A stretch of 40,567 bases of DNA. It comes from a virus. Location: the IMG/VR virus record IMGVR_UViG_3300033145_000158, positions 1 through 40,567 of that record; one strand, 5' to 3'. Each line of letters begins with the position of its first letter. Position 1 is the stretch's first letter. The notes under the pieces are model-generated. The model saw nothing but the letters and a program-made list of their open reading frames with translations, had not been told where the DNA came from and did no database searches. This document shows, one piece after another, positions 20,730-28,934 of this stretch. The position numbers and the translations under genes are program-made.

Positions 20730-22121
20730 ATGAAACAAACGACTGAGCAAGCCCCCGGAGGGGAACTAGACGAGATACTGCGAGAAGCGGTCCAAAGCGT
20801 CGAGCAATCCCTCTCACTGGAAGATCGCGGGTGGGTCAACCTCTCTGGTACTACGGCTGATGTCATCGACCCCAACGTCAGGATAGCCAATCTGAAGCTC
20901 TCCCGGTTGTACGCCACCAAGGACCCGATGGGGAAACAGGCCATCAGATTATGGACAGACTACACTTTCGGCACCGGCATGACATGGAGCGTAAGCGAAG
21001 AGAACAAACAGACCAAAGGGATAATCGAGGGATTCTGGAACGGGAAGCACAACCAATCCGTCCTATCAGCCCGGGGGCAGAGGAAGTCCTGTGATAAAGG
21101 GCTAATAGATGGCGAAGTGTTCTTTGCCCTATTCCTGGGAGGGAACGGTGAAGCGACGATCAGGACCATTTCCCCCCTGGAGATAACCGAGATAATCACC
21201 GACCCGGACGACATCGAGACCGAGATGTATTATAAGCGCACATGGGCAGACACCCAGGGGGAGGTGAATGAAGACTACTTCCGCAGTACTACTAACATCG
21301 AAGGGAAGCCATCTAAGAGTGCCACTGGGCAGGATATACAAACCACTGATGGCGCGGTAATCTACCACGTTGCCTTTAATACTATTACCCAGAGGGGTAA
21401 TCCCCTACTACTCCCAGCCCTGGACTGGCTTCGGCAATACAGGCGTTTCCTGGCTTCTAGGGTAGCCATTATGCTGGCACTGGCACGGTTTGCCTGGCGG
21501 TCAAAGGTCAAGGGCGGGACCGCCGCAGTCGCCAATATCAAGGGCAAGCTCGATGCTAAGACACCCGCTGCCGGAAGTGACCTAATTGAGAACCTGGGGG
21601 TGGATACCCAGCCTATCAAGACCGACTCCGGGGCTAAGGGAGCATACGAGGATGGAAGGCAGTTGAAACTCCAGATATCCGCCGCCGTGGGCATCCCGGA
21701 GCAGTATTTCGGGGATATATCAAGCGGTAATTTAGCAACCGCCAAGACGGTTGAATTACCAATGATGAAGATGTTTCAATCTCATCAGCAGGTGTGGCTT
21801 GATACCTACAGGGATATTAACAAGGTGGTGCTGGAGAGCGCTGGGGTGCCACAGGACAAGCAGTATGTTGATATGGACTTCCCTGTTATAGCCCCTGAAG
21901 ATGTGGCCGCTGCAGCTGAGGCATTCGCTCAGATATTAACAGTTATGCCGCAGATAGCAGTGTCTGATGATGTTATCCAGCAAGCCCTGATGACGCTGGG
22001 GATAAACGACCCGGCCCAGGTGCTGGAGGATATCAAGAAGGCGGAGATAGCACAAGAATCAGACCCTAATGTTAAGTTAATCAAAGCACTCAAACGATTT
22101 AGGGAGAGCCTGGGAGAATGA
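20730..22121 (+). CDS. Portal protein
   Basis: The product has 463 residues; ATG 20730 follows TTGGAGTCGAT. Signs of a phage portal are its position just after terL, its length, and motifs such as DPMGKQAIRLWTDYTFGTGM, FWNGKHNQSVLSARGQRKSC, LIDGEVFFALF and the C-terminal crown region GIPEQYFGDISSGNLATAK, which is well kept in portals of this type. A long helix-rich C-terminus (VAAAAEAFAQILTVMPQIA) matches the stem and crown. It forms the dodecameric channel for DNA entry and binds the terminase. Confidence 0.85.
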   Translation: MKQTTEQAPGGELDEILREAVQSVEQSLSLEDRGWVNLSGTTADVIDPNVRIANLKLSRLYATKDPMGKQAIRLWTDYTFGTGMTWSVSEENKQTKGIIEGFWNGKHNQSVLSARGQRKSCDKGLIDGEVFFALFLGGNGEATIRTISPLEITEIITDPDDIETEMYYKRTWADTQGEVNEDYFRSTTNIEGKPSKSATGQDIQTTDGAVIYHVAFNTITQRGNPLLLPALDWLRQYRRFLASRVAIMLALARFAWRSKVKGGTAAVANIKGKLDAKTPAAGSDLIENLGVDTQPIKTDSGAKGAYEDGRQLKLQISAAVGIPEQYFGDISSGNLATAKTVELPMMKMFQSHQQVWLDTYRDINKVVLESAGVPQDKQYVDMDFPVIAPEDVAAAAEAFAQILTVMPQIAVSDDVIQQALMTLGINDPAQVLEDIKKAEIAQESDPNVKLIKALKRFRESLGE

Positions 22122-22294
22122 AGGTAGATATCATCAAGCCTACTGAGGTAAAACCAAAGGGATTTAAGCCATCGCCGACTACAGTGGTGCGATTGGTGGA
22201 TGGAGATGGAAAGTTGGTGGAACTGCGCTCGATGAACCGAAGGCAACGTCGGCGGCTGGGGGTAAAAAGGAGTAAAAGGGATGGAATGTCGTAA
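22118..22294 (+). CDS. Small basic protein after portal
   Basis: ATG 22118 overlaps the portal stop (ATGA) and follows GGGAGA. The 58-residue product reads KVDIIKPTEVKPKGFKPSPT, a short strand pair (VVRLVDGDGKLVEL) and a very basic end (RRQRRRLGVKRSKR). It may bind nucleic acid or act in head assembly. No family is recognised. Confidence 0.55.
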   Translation: MKVDIIKPTEVKPKGFKPSPTTVVRLVDGDGKLVELRSMNRRQRRRLGVKRSKRDGMS

Positions 22295-22574
22295 TTGTGG
22301 AGGGCTGGGTTATCTGGAATATGAGAGTGGACTAATCAGGATAGGATGTACAACATGTGAAGGGACAGGGGAGGTTAAGCCAGATATGGTTGATGTGGTA
22401 ATACTGCCACCGGAAGCCCCGGAAGACCTAGTTATAAACGGTGAGGTGCTGAATGCCGACAGTAATAGCGGAGCTGGACAGGGTGATTCTACTCATAGAG
22501 TCAAAAATCCCCGCAAACCCCAACAGCCCACAAAATCTAAAAAGAAGCGAAAAGCTACAGCGAAAGCTAAGTGA
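22281..22574 (+). CDS. DnaJ-type zinc-finger small protein
   Basis: ATG 22281 follows AAAAAGGAGTAAAAGG. The N-terminal 35 residues (CRNCGGLGYLEYESG, CTTCEGTGEV) form two CxxCxGxG motifs like the zinc finger of DnaJ. The C-terminal half is Lys/Pro/Asn-rich and overlaps the next gene by 122 bases in another frame, so its composition may reflect the overlap. It could be a small chaperone-like or nucleic-acid-binding protein of head assembly. Confidence 0.6.
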   Translation: MECRNCGGLGYLEYESGLIRIGCTTCEGTGEVKPDMVDVVILPPEAPEDLVINGEVLNADSNSGAGQGDSTHRVKNPRKPQQPTKSKKKRKATAKAK

Positions 22575-23247
22575 TTACTTCGATTCTCTGGCTCGGGCCT
22601 TTCCTTACCACCGGCTGTCTGCTATTTACAGCAAATATGTGAAGGAAAGCCTGGGGGCTGATTCTAGTGGTATCATTGACCCAATGCTTTCATCGTTTAC
22701 TTCCGAGTTGGAACTGACGATAGCAGGGGAATTGGCCGATGTATACTTTGAAGGCTCTGCCGAGATGATAAGCTGGGGGCAAACTAACGCCGGAATCCCC
22801 ATAACCTACGAGGGGCCGCCAATGAGCGAGGCGGTGAAGTGGGCTAAAGACCACAGTGCCAAGCTGGTCACCCAAGTCAACGCAGAGACCAAGCGGCGGA
22901 TAGCCCAGACCATTAGTGACGGGATTAAAAACAAGCGGGGCATACCGGGGATATCAAGAGACCTCAGGAATACCTTTGATAGTATGTCGAAGTACCGGAG
23001 CGAACTAATTGCCCGGACTGAGACTGCTTCTTCCCTCTCCCAGGCTTCACTTGACCGGATGGAAGGTATGGGTGTGACAGGTAAGGAGTGGATAACCGTT
23101 GGCGACGATCGGGTGAGCCCTGAGTGTTACGGGAACGAATCCGAGGGCGCAATTCTCCGAGGCCAAACCTTCAGTGGTGGTGTGATGGCACCGCCTCAGC
23201 ATCCAGCGTGCAGGTGTTGTGTAGCCCCCGTGATGCTGAAGAAATAG
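22453..23247 (+). CDS. Mu gpF-like / SPP1 gp7-like minor head protein
   Basis: The product has 264 residues; ATG 22453 follows GGTGAGGTGCTGA. The C-terminal domain is characteristic: YRSELIARTETASSLSQASL, EWITVGDDRVSPECYGNESE, GGVMAPPQHPACRCCV. These are the R-T-E-T, D-x-x-V-x-x-x-C and H-P-x-C-R-C motifs of phage Mu F-like minor head proteins, which sit near the portal and may aid DNA ejection. The N-terminal half is helical. It stands in the expected place after the portal. The deep overlap with the upstream frame is unusual. Confidence 0.85.
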   Translation: MPTVIAELDRVILLIESKIPANPNSPQNLKRSEKLQRKLSDYFDSLARAFPYHRLSAIYSKYVKESLGADSSGIIDPMLSSFTSELELTIAGELADVYFEGSAEMISWGQTNAGIPITYEGPPMSEAVKWAKDHSAKLVTQVNAETKRRIAQTISDGIKNKRGIPGISRDLRNTFDSMSKYRSELIARTETASSLSQASLDRMEGMGVTGKEWITVGDDRVSPECYGNESEGAILRGQTFSGGVMAPPQHPACRCCVAPVMLKK

Positions 23248-23261
23248 AAAGGAGATTTATA

Positions 23262-23462
23262 ATGAAAGAGGTGCGTTGTGCCGATTGTGGCTGGACAGGG
23301 ACGCTGACTGAGGCCTGGGATGCGACTAAATCTGTAATGTACGAAGAATCTGAAGACCTTTACGATGAAGATAATGCACACTTTTGTCCAATCTGCCATA
23401 AAGAAACATTAGAAGTTTTTGAAGATGGGAATCGATTGGGGAGTATGTATATTTATGGCTAG
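23262..23462 (+). CDS. Zinc-ribbon small protein
   Basis: The chosen start is ATG 23262 after AAAGGAGATTTATA; the longer frame from 23124 lies in the minor head gene. The 66-residue product has CADCGWTG and CPICHKE, a four-cysteine zinc ribbon, around an acidic middle (YEESEDLYDEDNAHF). It might bind nucleic acid or protein. No family is recognised. The next gene starts inside its last codons. Confidence 0.6.
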   Translation: MKEVRCADCGWTGTLTEAWDATKSVMYEESEDLYDEDNAHFCPICHKETLEVFEDGNRLGSMYIYG

Positions 23463-23592
23463 AGAGATACTTAAACTGTCAGAGGCATTAAAAAAGATAG
23501 ACTGGCCGATTGAATATGGTACAATAAAAGTGCAGATACGTAATGGCAAGCCGACTCTGATAACTATTGAGAGGACGGTTAAGTTAGATTAA
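23455..23592 (+). CDS. DUF2292-like small protein, 45 aa
   Basis: ATG 23455 overlaps the upstream gene by 8 bases, after GGGGAG. The product ends in EYGTIKVQIRNGKPTLITIE, close to the short DUF2292 pattern (Y-G-S-V-x-I-x-x-x-D-G-x-x-x-x-I-E). That family is a single beta-meander domain common in phages and Firmicutes, of unknown function. Too short for firm assignment, but the length and pattern agree. Confidence 0.55.
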   Translation: MAREILKLSEALKKIDWPIEYGTIKVQIRNGKPTLITIERTVKLD

Positions 23593-23603
23593 GGAGGAAC
23601 CTT

Positions 23604-23861
23604 ATGGAATTAGAAACATTATGTACTAAACTGGAGTCAATGGAATACGTGCGGAGAACATTGTTGAATAACAAAACCATTAAGGAAATCCATGCTCCGC
23701 TAAGATATGAAGCTATAATAAGAGCAATGCTCACCCCTCATTATGGGGAAGTTATTTTGAGTGGTATATGTCTATATGTCAGTCCTCATGTACCCGACGA
23801 CAAAATATATTTCGTCTATGCAGATGGCACCGAGGAAATAGCCGATTTAGCAACTAACTAA
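23604..23861 (+). CDS. Hypothetical protein, 85 aa
   Basis: ATG 23604 follows AAGGAGGAACCTT. The product has helices in the first half (LETLCTKLESMEYVRRTLLN) and strands in the second (GEVILSGICLYVSPHV, DKIYFVYADGTEEIADL). It is probably a small alpha/beta protein. No family is recognised. It is the last gene before a strong terminator. Confidence 0.55.
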   Translation: MELETLCTKLESMEYVRRTLLNNKTIKEIHAPLRYEAIIRAMLTPHYGEVILSGICLYVSPHVPDDKIYFVYADGTEEIADLATN

Positions 23862-23897
23862 CAACTGAAACCATATTATAAATCTAGTCCAACGGAA

Positions 23898-23945
23898 GAA
23901 CCGGAGGCTTTGAGCGGAAACGCTCAGGTTTCCGGTTTCTTTTTG
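23898..23945 (+). terminator. Intrinsic terminator before the protease-scaffold gene
   Basis: A long hairpin runs from GAACCGGAGGCTT through GAGCG-GAAA-CGCTC to AGGTTTCCGGTT. The inner 5-bp stem carries a GAAA tetraloop, and TCTTTTTG follows. It is strong enough to end or reduce transcription from the packaging genes before the abundant head genes; read-through or a promoter would be needed downstream. Confidence 0.85.
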
Positions 23946-23962
23946 TATTTTAGGAGGTTATC

Positions 23963-26071
23963 ATGCCATATCCAACTTTAAGCGAGTTGCCAGACGCTGT
24001 AAAGAAATTGCCAAAGCACGGGCAGGAGATATACCAAAAGGCGTTCAATGCTGCCTTTAAGCAGTATGGAGGCGACGAAACTAAATCTCACGCGACCGCC
24101 TGGGCCGCCGTCAAAAGCAAGTTTAAGAAGTCCGGCGACGAGTGGGTGGCCAAGGAAGCCGTCCATCCCCACGGTGACCATGTCTGTGTTTGTGCTGACT
24201 GCGGGAAGGAGGTGACTGTTGGTGTGGGCGTGAAGTGCAATACCCAGAAATGCCCGGAGTGTGGCGCCCCGATGACAGCAAAGACGGCTGGGGAGAATAG
24301 AGAGTCTGACACTGGGGAGATGAGTGCCGATGATAAGCACAGCCTACTTCAATCGGCATTGGTGGACCAGTATGGAGTGACGCCCGACATTAACCCAGAC
24401 CCTACAGGTATGTATATTCAGGAGGTCTTTGATGACTATATCGTCTATAGAGCCGGGGAGCAATTATACAAGGTTGGTTATACCCTGGCAGAAGATGGCA
24501 CCGTTACATTCTCAGGGGAACCAGAGAAGGTAACCCGGCAGACAAGCTATACCCCGATGGAATCACTCCAGAAAAAGTATGCTGACATTGTTATGGAAAC
24601 AGGACGGCGTAATGCTACCCTGGATTCAGGCCGTATCAAGAAGGCAGTGGAGCTTTGTCAAGGGTTGCTATCATCTGAGGCTCCGGACGAAGCCCAAGTC
24701 AAGACGGCACTGAAGGAGGCCGGCAAGGCGGTGGGCTGGCTAAATGAGCAAGCCCTGATGAAGATTGAGGACAATGAGAAATTCACGGCTTCGGCTTTTG
24801 CCTATACTCCCGACACAGAGAACCCAGATACATGGGGCGTCAGGCTTCATGAGACGGCCGTCAGTGGCCTTACAAAGCAGCAGCTGGGTAAAGCCTCGGC
24901 TTCCCTCAGCCCCGGGGGCTACAAAGGAATAAAGGCCAATATCCCAGAATCCTCCCGGTCTGATGTGATGCGGAAGATTCGTCTGGGTTATTGCTCCCTT
25001 GGCATAGATGAATCCGATATTCCCAAATGGGTAAAGGCTCCGGAGACCCGGGAGAGAGTCCTGACTTATACTCCCTTGACCGAAGCCAAATTCGACAAAG
25101 GCCGGGCGACTGTCATTGTCATCAAGCCCGGATTCAATGCTACTGAAGACAGATACTATCCCGCGGAGATGCTGAAGCGAGATTATGGCGTCTTCGAGGG
25201 AATGAAGATGTATGCTGACCATCCTACAGATGAAGAAGACAAGGCCCGTCCGGAGCGGTCGATAAAGGATTGGGTTGCTACGCTATCCGATGTTACTGTT
25301 GACGAGAGTGGAATTGTGACCGGCATTGCTGAGGTTATCGAGCCGTGGCTAATGCAGAAGCTCGCCTCATTGCGGGAGAAGGAGATGCTGTCTGATATGG
25401 GTATCTCCATCAATGCAGTGGGCAGTGCTTCTAAAGGCACTATCGACGGCAAAGAAACTCTGATAATCGAGAAGCTGGTGGCTGCCAGGTCGGTTGACTT
25501 TGTCACCGAGCCGGGTGCCGGCGGCATTGTCACATTCTACGAATCGGACAGAAGCCGGGATGTCGACCTGATCGAACTATCAGGACTAAGGGAGAAACGC
25601 CCTGACCTAGTCAAGCTCATAGAAGACGCGGTCAAGGCAGAAATAACCAGGGAGGTAAAGAACAAAATGGAATTAGACGGAAAGGTCAAGGAATTGGAGG
25701 GGCAGGTTGAATCCCTCACTACCGAGAACACCGAACTGAAGACTTCAATATCCGAGGCAGAGAAGGCAAAGGCTAAGGCTGAAGCACAAGCCGCTATCAA
25801 AGAGGCTGTAGACAAGGCTGAAGGCTTACCGGATGCTGCTAAGGCTCGTATGATTGAGAGATTCGCTGATGCCGAGACCGTCGAGGGGATAGAGGAAGCG
25901 ATACAGTCCGAGAAAGATTACATCGCCAAGCTGTCCGAGTCCAAGAAGGTCAAGGATTTAGGGCCTTCACACCAGGACCCAGAAGCCAGCCAGAAGGCTC
26001 TTCGGGAATCATTCAAAACCATGCACCCCGAATGGACCGATGCTCAGCTCGATATAGCCTGCAAAGGCTAA
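23963..26071 (+). CDS. ChaB / zinc-ribbon / prohead protease-scaffold fusion
   Basis: The product has 702 residues; ATG 23963 follows TAGGAGGTTATC. Residues 1-65 (LPDAVKKLPKHGQEIYQKAF, HATAWAAVKSKFKK) are a ChaB domain. Residues 75-110 form a zinc ribbon (CVCADCGKE, CPECGAP). Residues about 375-525 resemble a prohead protease: GRATVIVIKPGFNATEDRYY, MYADHP, LSDMGISINAVGSA, and the Ser/Asp-rich AARSVDFVTEPGAGG. Residues about 565-680 are coiled coil (VKELEGQVESLTTENTELK), as in scaffolds. Protease and scaffold in one chain is known in phages; the ChaB and zinc parts are extra. It should organise and then process the capsid shell coded downstream. Catalytic residues cannot be fixed by eye. Confidence 0.75.
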   Translation: MPYPTLSELPDAVKKLPKHGQEIYQKAFNAAFKQYGGDETKSHATAWAAVKSKFKKSGDEWVAKEAVHPHGDHVCVCADCGKEVTVGVGVKCNTQKCPECGAPMTAKTAGENRESDTGEMSADDKHSLLQSALVDQYGVTPDINPDPTGMYIQEVFDDYIVYRAGEQLYKVGYTLAEDGTVTFSGEPEKVTRQTSYTPMESLQKKYADIVMETGRRNATLDSGRIKKAVELCQGLLSSEAPDEAQVKTALKEAGKAVGWLNEQALMKIEDNEKFTASAFAYTPDTENPDTWGVRLHETAVSGLTKQQLGKASASLSPGGYKGIKANIPESSRSDVMRKIRLGYCSLGIDESDIPKWVKAPETRERVLTYTPLTEAKFDKGRATVIVIKPGFNATEDRYYPAEMLKRDYGVFEGMKMYADHPTDEEDKARPERSIKDWVATLSDVTVDESGIVTGIAEVIEPWLMQKLASLREKEMLSDMGISINAVGSASKGTIDGKETLIIEKLVAARSVDFVTEPGAGGIVTFYESDRSRDVDLIELSGLREKRPDLVKLIEDAVKAEITREVKNKMELDGKVKELEGQVESLTTENTELKTSISEAEKAKAKAEAQAAIKEAVDKAEGLPDAAKARMIERFADAETVEGIEEAIQSEKDYIAKLSESKKVKDLGPSHQDPEASQKALRESFKTMHPEWTDAQLDIACKG
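25651..25669 (+). promoter_or_regulatory. Possible internal ribosome binding site and start for scaffold alone
   Basis: Within the protease-scaffold gene, GGGAGGTAAAG (about 25650-25660) precedes an in-frame ATG at 25667, exactly where the coiled-coil scaffold segment begins. Initiation here would give a free scaffold of about 134 residues, as lambda Nu3 is made inside gene C. The spacing is slightly long (about 11 bases). Confidence 0.5.
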
Positions 26072-26107
26072 CCAGACCAGACACTATTAACTTAGGAGGA
26101 ATGCAAA

Positions 26108-27097
26108 ATGCCATATGGAGTATATACAGCAGGGACTGCTGGAGATGAGGTTTCCAGCACTTATGAAGGTAGGCATTTGACCTTCACCGAGAGCCAGCTC
26201 ACACACCCCTCCCATACTGATGGGCTAGTAGATAAAGGCGATGCCGTCTTGGTTGGCGAAAACGTTGTGGGTGTAGCATTTTCGAGTGCAGCTGCCGCCA
26301 CTGACCTCGTGGCTATTGACACTGAAGGTATCTGGCAATTATCAGTAGTTGCCGAAAATGAAGACGGTGATTCTGCCATTGCAGTCGGTGACGAATTGTA
26401 TATCAACATGACTACCTGTATCCTGAGCAAAATCGCCAACAAAAACACACACCAGCGATTCGGTTTCGCGCTCTATGCTATTGTCGCAGGCGAAACCGAT
26501 GTTATCCCTGTCAAAGTTCACTGGAACCCTGACGATGCTACGGAAAAAGTCGGCACCCATGCCGTACCGGAATCCAGCGCACATGCTGACAAGATTTTCC
26601 GTGAATACCGCTATCGCACCTCTTCAACTACCGGCGATGTTCGCGGATTGTACATGGAACTGTTAATGGCTGGCGCCGGATGTTCGGGTGAGGCTGGACG
26701 GCATAGGACTATGATTGAGGCGGCTGTCGCAACGGCTCACGGTTGCCATGACGGTGTTGAGTTCGATACTGACGGTTCCGTCACAGGTTTAGCAGTTGGG
26801 CATCGGGCAACCTACATGGCAAAGGACGCCAATGCTGCTGCTACTATTGCAGGTGGAATGTCGGAACTGTATGCAAGTGGTGATTCTACTGATTACTCAA
26901 CTGCTACCGTTCATTCAATCCATCGTTTTGTCAATGATGGAGATGCCACTGGGAAGGCCACTGCCGTAAACGTATTCGAGTTCTCAGGGCTTTCCGCTAA
27001 CCAGTATGCGGCTAATACCGATACGCCTGACCATGCGCTAACGTGTATTATCAACGGCGACACTCGTTACATCATGGTATCGGAAGCACAGGCCTAA
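26108..27097 (+). CDS. Capsid decoration / DUF2190-like protein
   Basis: The product has 329 residues; ATG 26108 follows TTAGGAGGAATGCAAA. Residues about 40-140 (LVDKGDAVLVGENVVGVAFS, LVAIDTEGIWQLSV, AIAVGDELYINMTTCILS, VIPVKVHWNP) match the DUF2190 type of head decoration protein. The C-terminal half (RYRTSSTTGDVRGLYMELLM, HGCHDGVEF, GMSELYASGDSTDYS) is a second beta-rich domain found in phage head or fibre proteins. The gene lies between scaffold and major capsid. It probably coats the capsid surface. Confidence 0.7.
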   Translation: MPYGVYTAGTAGDEVSSTYEGRHLTFTESQLTHPSHTDGLVDKGDAVLVGENVVGVAFSSAAAATDLVAIDTEGIWQLSVVAENEDGDSAIAVGDELYINMTTCILSKIANKNTHQRFGFALYAIVAGETDVIPVKVHWNPDDATEKVGTHAVPESSAHADKIFREYRYRTSSTTGDVRGLYMELLMAGAGCSGEAGRHRTMIEAAVATAHGCHDGVEFDTDGSVTGLAVGHRATYMAKDANAAATIAGGMSELYASGDSTDYSTATVHSIHRFVNDGDATGKATAVNVFEFSGLSANQYAANTDTPDHALTCIINGDTRYIMVSEAQA

Positions 27098-27126
27098 ATT
27101 GAATCCAATTAAGGAGAGAAGGGGAC

Positions 27127-27420
27127 ATGAATTTCTATGCTGAGATAGAACAACGCAAGCAGTCCAAACTGATAGAGATTACCCAACTGGTAGATGAATA
27201 CTACCAACTAAGCCACCAGGCAAAGTCAATTCAAAAGCGATTAGCCGAGATAGACAAGCTCGTGGAGGCTAGAGAGAACAGAATCCTTGAATGTGAACAA
27301 TCTCAGCGAGATTTTAACAGCTATCTAGCAGTTAAAGAAGGGGGTGTAACCCTAGAGCAACTGAAGAAGGCTGTAGAAAGCGGGGATAGCTTGGATGTTC
27401 CCGAATCCAAAATAAACTGA
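27127..27420 (+). CDS. Coiled-coil head-region protein
   Basis: The product has 97 residues; ATG 27127 follows AAGGAGAGAAGGGGA. It is helical almost throughout (KQSKLIEITQLVDEYYQLSH, SIQKRLAEIDKLVEARENRI) with a Gly-containing break before a last helix (TLEQLKKAVESGDSLDV). It sits between decoration and major capsid genes, so a capsid assembly role is likely, for example a second scaffold or chaperone. No family is recognised. Confidence 0.6.
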   Translation: MNFYAEIEQRKQSKLIEITQLVDEYYQLSHQAKSIQKRLAEIDKLVEARENRILECEQSQRDFNSYLAVKEGGVTLEQLKKAVESGDSLDVPESKIN

Positions 27421-27431
27421 GGAGACTTAAA

Positions 27432-28574
27432 ATGCCTGATTTTATGAAAATAATGGAGGACTGGAACGGCTATGTTAACGTCAATGATGTTAACAGACCC
27501 GAGGGGTATGAGCAGCGATTGAAGGAAACTATTGACTTGCTTACTAATGCCCGGGGCCTTCCGTCCCATAAGCACGAATACCTAATCAGGGAAGCGCTGA
27601 CAACTTCAGACTTCCCCTATCTGTTCGGCGATGTCCTTGACAGGCAGGTTCTGGCCCAGTACAAGGCCACTGAATCGTCCTGGAAGAATTACGTCAGGAC
27701 ATCTACCGTTCCCCGGCTCGCCCCCCAGGTTGGCGGATATAGATTCGCCATATCCGGCGGCGATCAGCGGCTTGCTAAAGTCGCTGAGAAAGGCGAGTAC
27801 CTGGCTAGCGACCGCAACGAGTCCCGTTACTCGCTGACTGTATACAAGTACGGTAGGCAGTTCGATATATCCTGGGAGGCCCTAATCAATGATGATATTG
27901 GTGCCCTGAAGGATACTCCCATGCGGTTCGCCAAGGCGGCTATTAGAACCGAGCAGTACACCGTTGTTAATCAGTTTGCCAGCGACACAGGAACTCACGC
28001 GGCTGGTAACCTGTACGATGATGCTACTGCCGGGGAAATCAACGGCTCGGTTAACCTCTTGACCATTGCGAACCTTGAGGCAGGGCTTGAGGCTATGGCA
28101 GGTTGGCTGGATGCCGGTGGAAGCCCGATCTACAACAGGGCTAAATACCTAGTCGTACCCCCGGCTCTCGAAATGACCGCCCGGCAGATACTTACCTCTA
28201 CTACCAAGATGTGGTCAGATAACGCCGCCGGTCCCGTCCCATATCCTACCAACAACGTGGTATCACAGATGGGCCTGCAGTTAATCGTCGAGCCGTGGTT
28301 ACCTGTTTGCGACGCTACTGATGGTGATACGGCCTGGTATCTCTTCGCCGACCCCAACGATATTGCTTGCCTAGAAGCCGGATACCTGAAAGGCCACGAG
28401 AGGCCTGAAATCTGCATGAAGGCTAGTGATAAGGTCAGCGTAGGTGGTGGTACAATCAATCCAATGAGCGGAGACTTTGCTACTGATAACGTCTTCTATC
28501 GTGTCAGGCACTGTTTCGGCATCTGTGAACTCGACTGGAGAGCGACCTACGCCGGCGGGCAGGTCAACGCCTAA
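27432..28574 (+). CDS. Major capsid protein (Mu gpT-like / HK97 fold)
   Basis: The product has 380 residues; ATG 27432 follows TGAGGAGACTTAAA. Evidence: position after scaffold, length, and the pattern FPYLFGDVLDRQVLAQYKAT, VPRLAPQVGGYRFAISGG, YGRQFDISWEALINDDI, ALEMTARQIL, WYLFADPNDIACLEAGYLKG. These are typical of capsid proteins with the long-helix HK97 fold, close to the Mu major head subunit group. A short basic N-terminal region might be cleaved by the protease encoded upstream. It is followed by a strong hairpin. Confidence 0.87.
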   Translation: MPDFMKIMEDWNGYVNVNDVNRPEGYEQRLKETIDLLTNARGLPSHKHEYLIREALTTSDFPYLFGDVLDRQVLAQYKATESSWKNYVRTSTVPRLAPQVGGYRFAISGGDQRLAKVAEKGEYLASDRNESRYSLTVYKYGRQFDISWEALINDDIGALKDTPMRFAKAAIRTEQYTVVNQFASDTGTHAAGNLYDDATAGEINGSVNLLTIANLEAGLEAMAGWLDAGGSPIYNRAKYLVVPPALEMTARQILTSTTKMWSDNAAGPVPYPTNNVVSQMGLQLIVEPWLPVCDATDGDTAWYLFADPNDIACLEAGYLKGHERPEICMKASDKVSVGGGTINPMSGDFATDNVFYRVRHCFGICELDWRATYAGGQVNA

Positions 28575-28595
28575 AAAGGAAGTTAACGAATCCCG

Positions 28596-28640
28596 CTGGT
28601 CGGGGGGTAGGTTTTTCTCCTTTTCCTACCTCTCGGCCGG
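28596..28640 (+). terminator. Long hairpin after the major capsid gene
   Basis: CTGGTCGGGGGGTAGG (28596-28611) pairs with CCTACCTCTCGGCCGG (28625-28640) over 16 bp, including four G-U pairs, around a T-rich 13-base loop. Only ATTTCT follows, so termination may be partial. It would favour capsid protein over downstream structural genes. An mRNA-stabilising 3' structure is an alternative. Confidence 0.65.
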
Positions 28641-28657
28641 ATTTCTAGGAGGTTAGA

Positions 28658-28923
28658 ATGGCAAACCTTGATTTTGGATGGCCTTATAGCCATGTAACAG
28701 CAGATACGCAGGTAAAAGCAGGGAAGGGAATATTACATTCCATTGTTCTTAATGGGCTCACTACAGCCGGGGATGCCACAATATACGATAGTCTCACGGA
28801 GGCAGGAACGGTTATTGGCGTACTACACCTAGACCCTACTACTATGACTGCCGTTTTTCTACCGGCTTATACATTGGGTTTGACGGGGCCCTGGCTGCTG
28901 ATTTAACCATCACTTTTGCATAG
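28658..28923 (+). pseudogene. Small head structural gene with single-base frameshift
   Basis: ATG 28658 follows TAGGAGGTTAGA. The frame runs 82 residues to 28906 and its first 60 residues look real (TADTQVKAGKGILHSIVLNG, AGDATIYDSLTEAGTVIGVL). After about 28825 the sequence degenerates (FLPAYTLGLTGPWLLI). A -1 shift restores a convincing beta-strand end, STGLYIGFDGALAADLTITF, stopping at 28923. The run TTTTT at 28854-28858 is a likely place for one lost base or for slippage. The whole gene would give about 88 residues. Sequencing error, decay or recoding cannot be told apart here. Confidence 0.65.
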
Positions 28924-28934
28924 GAGTAGTTATA

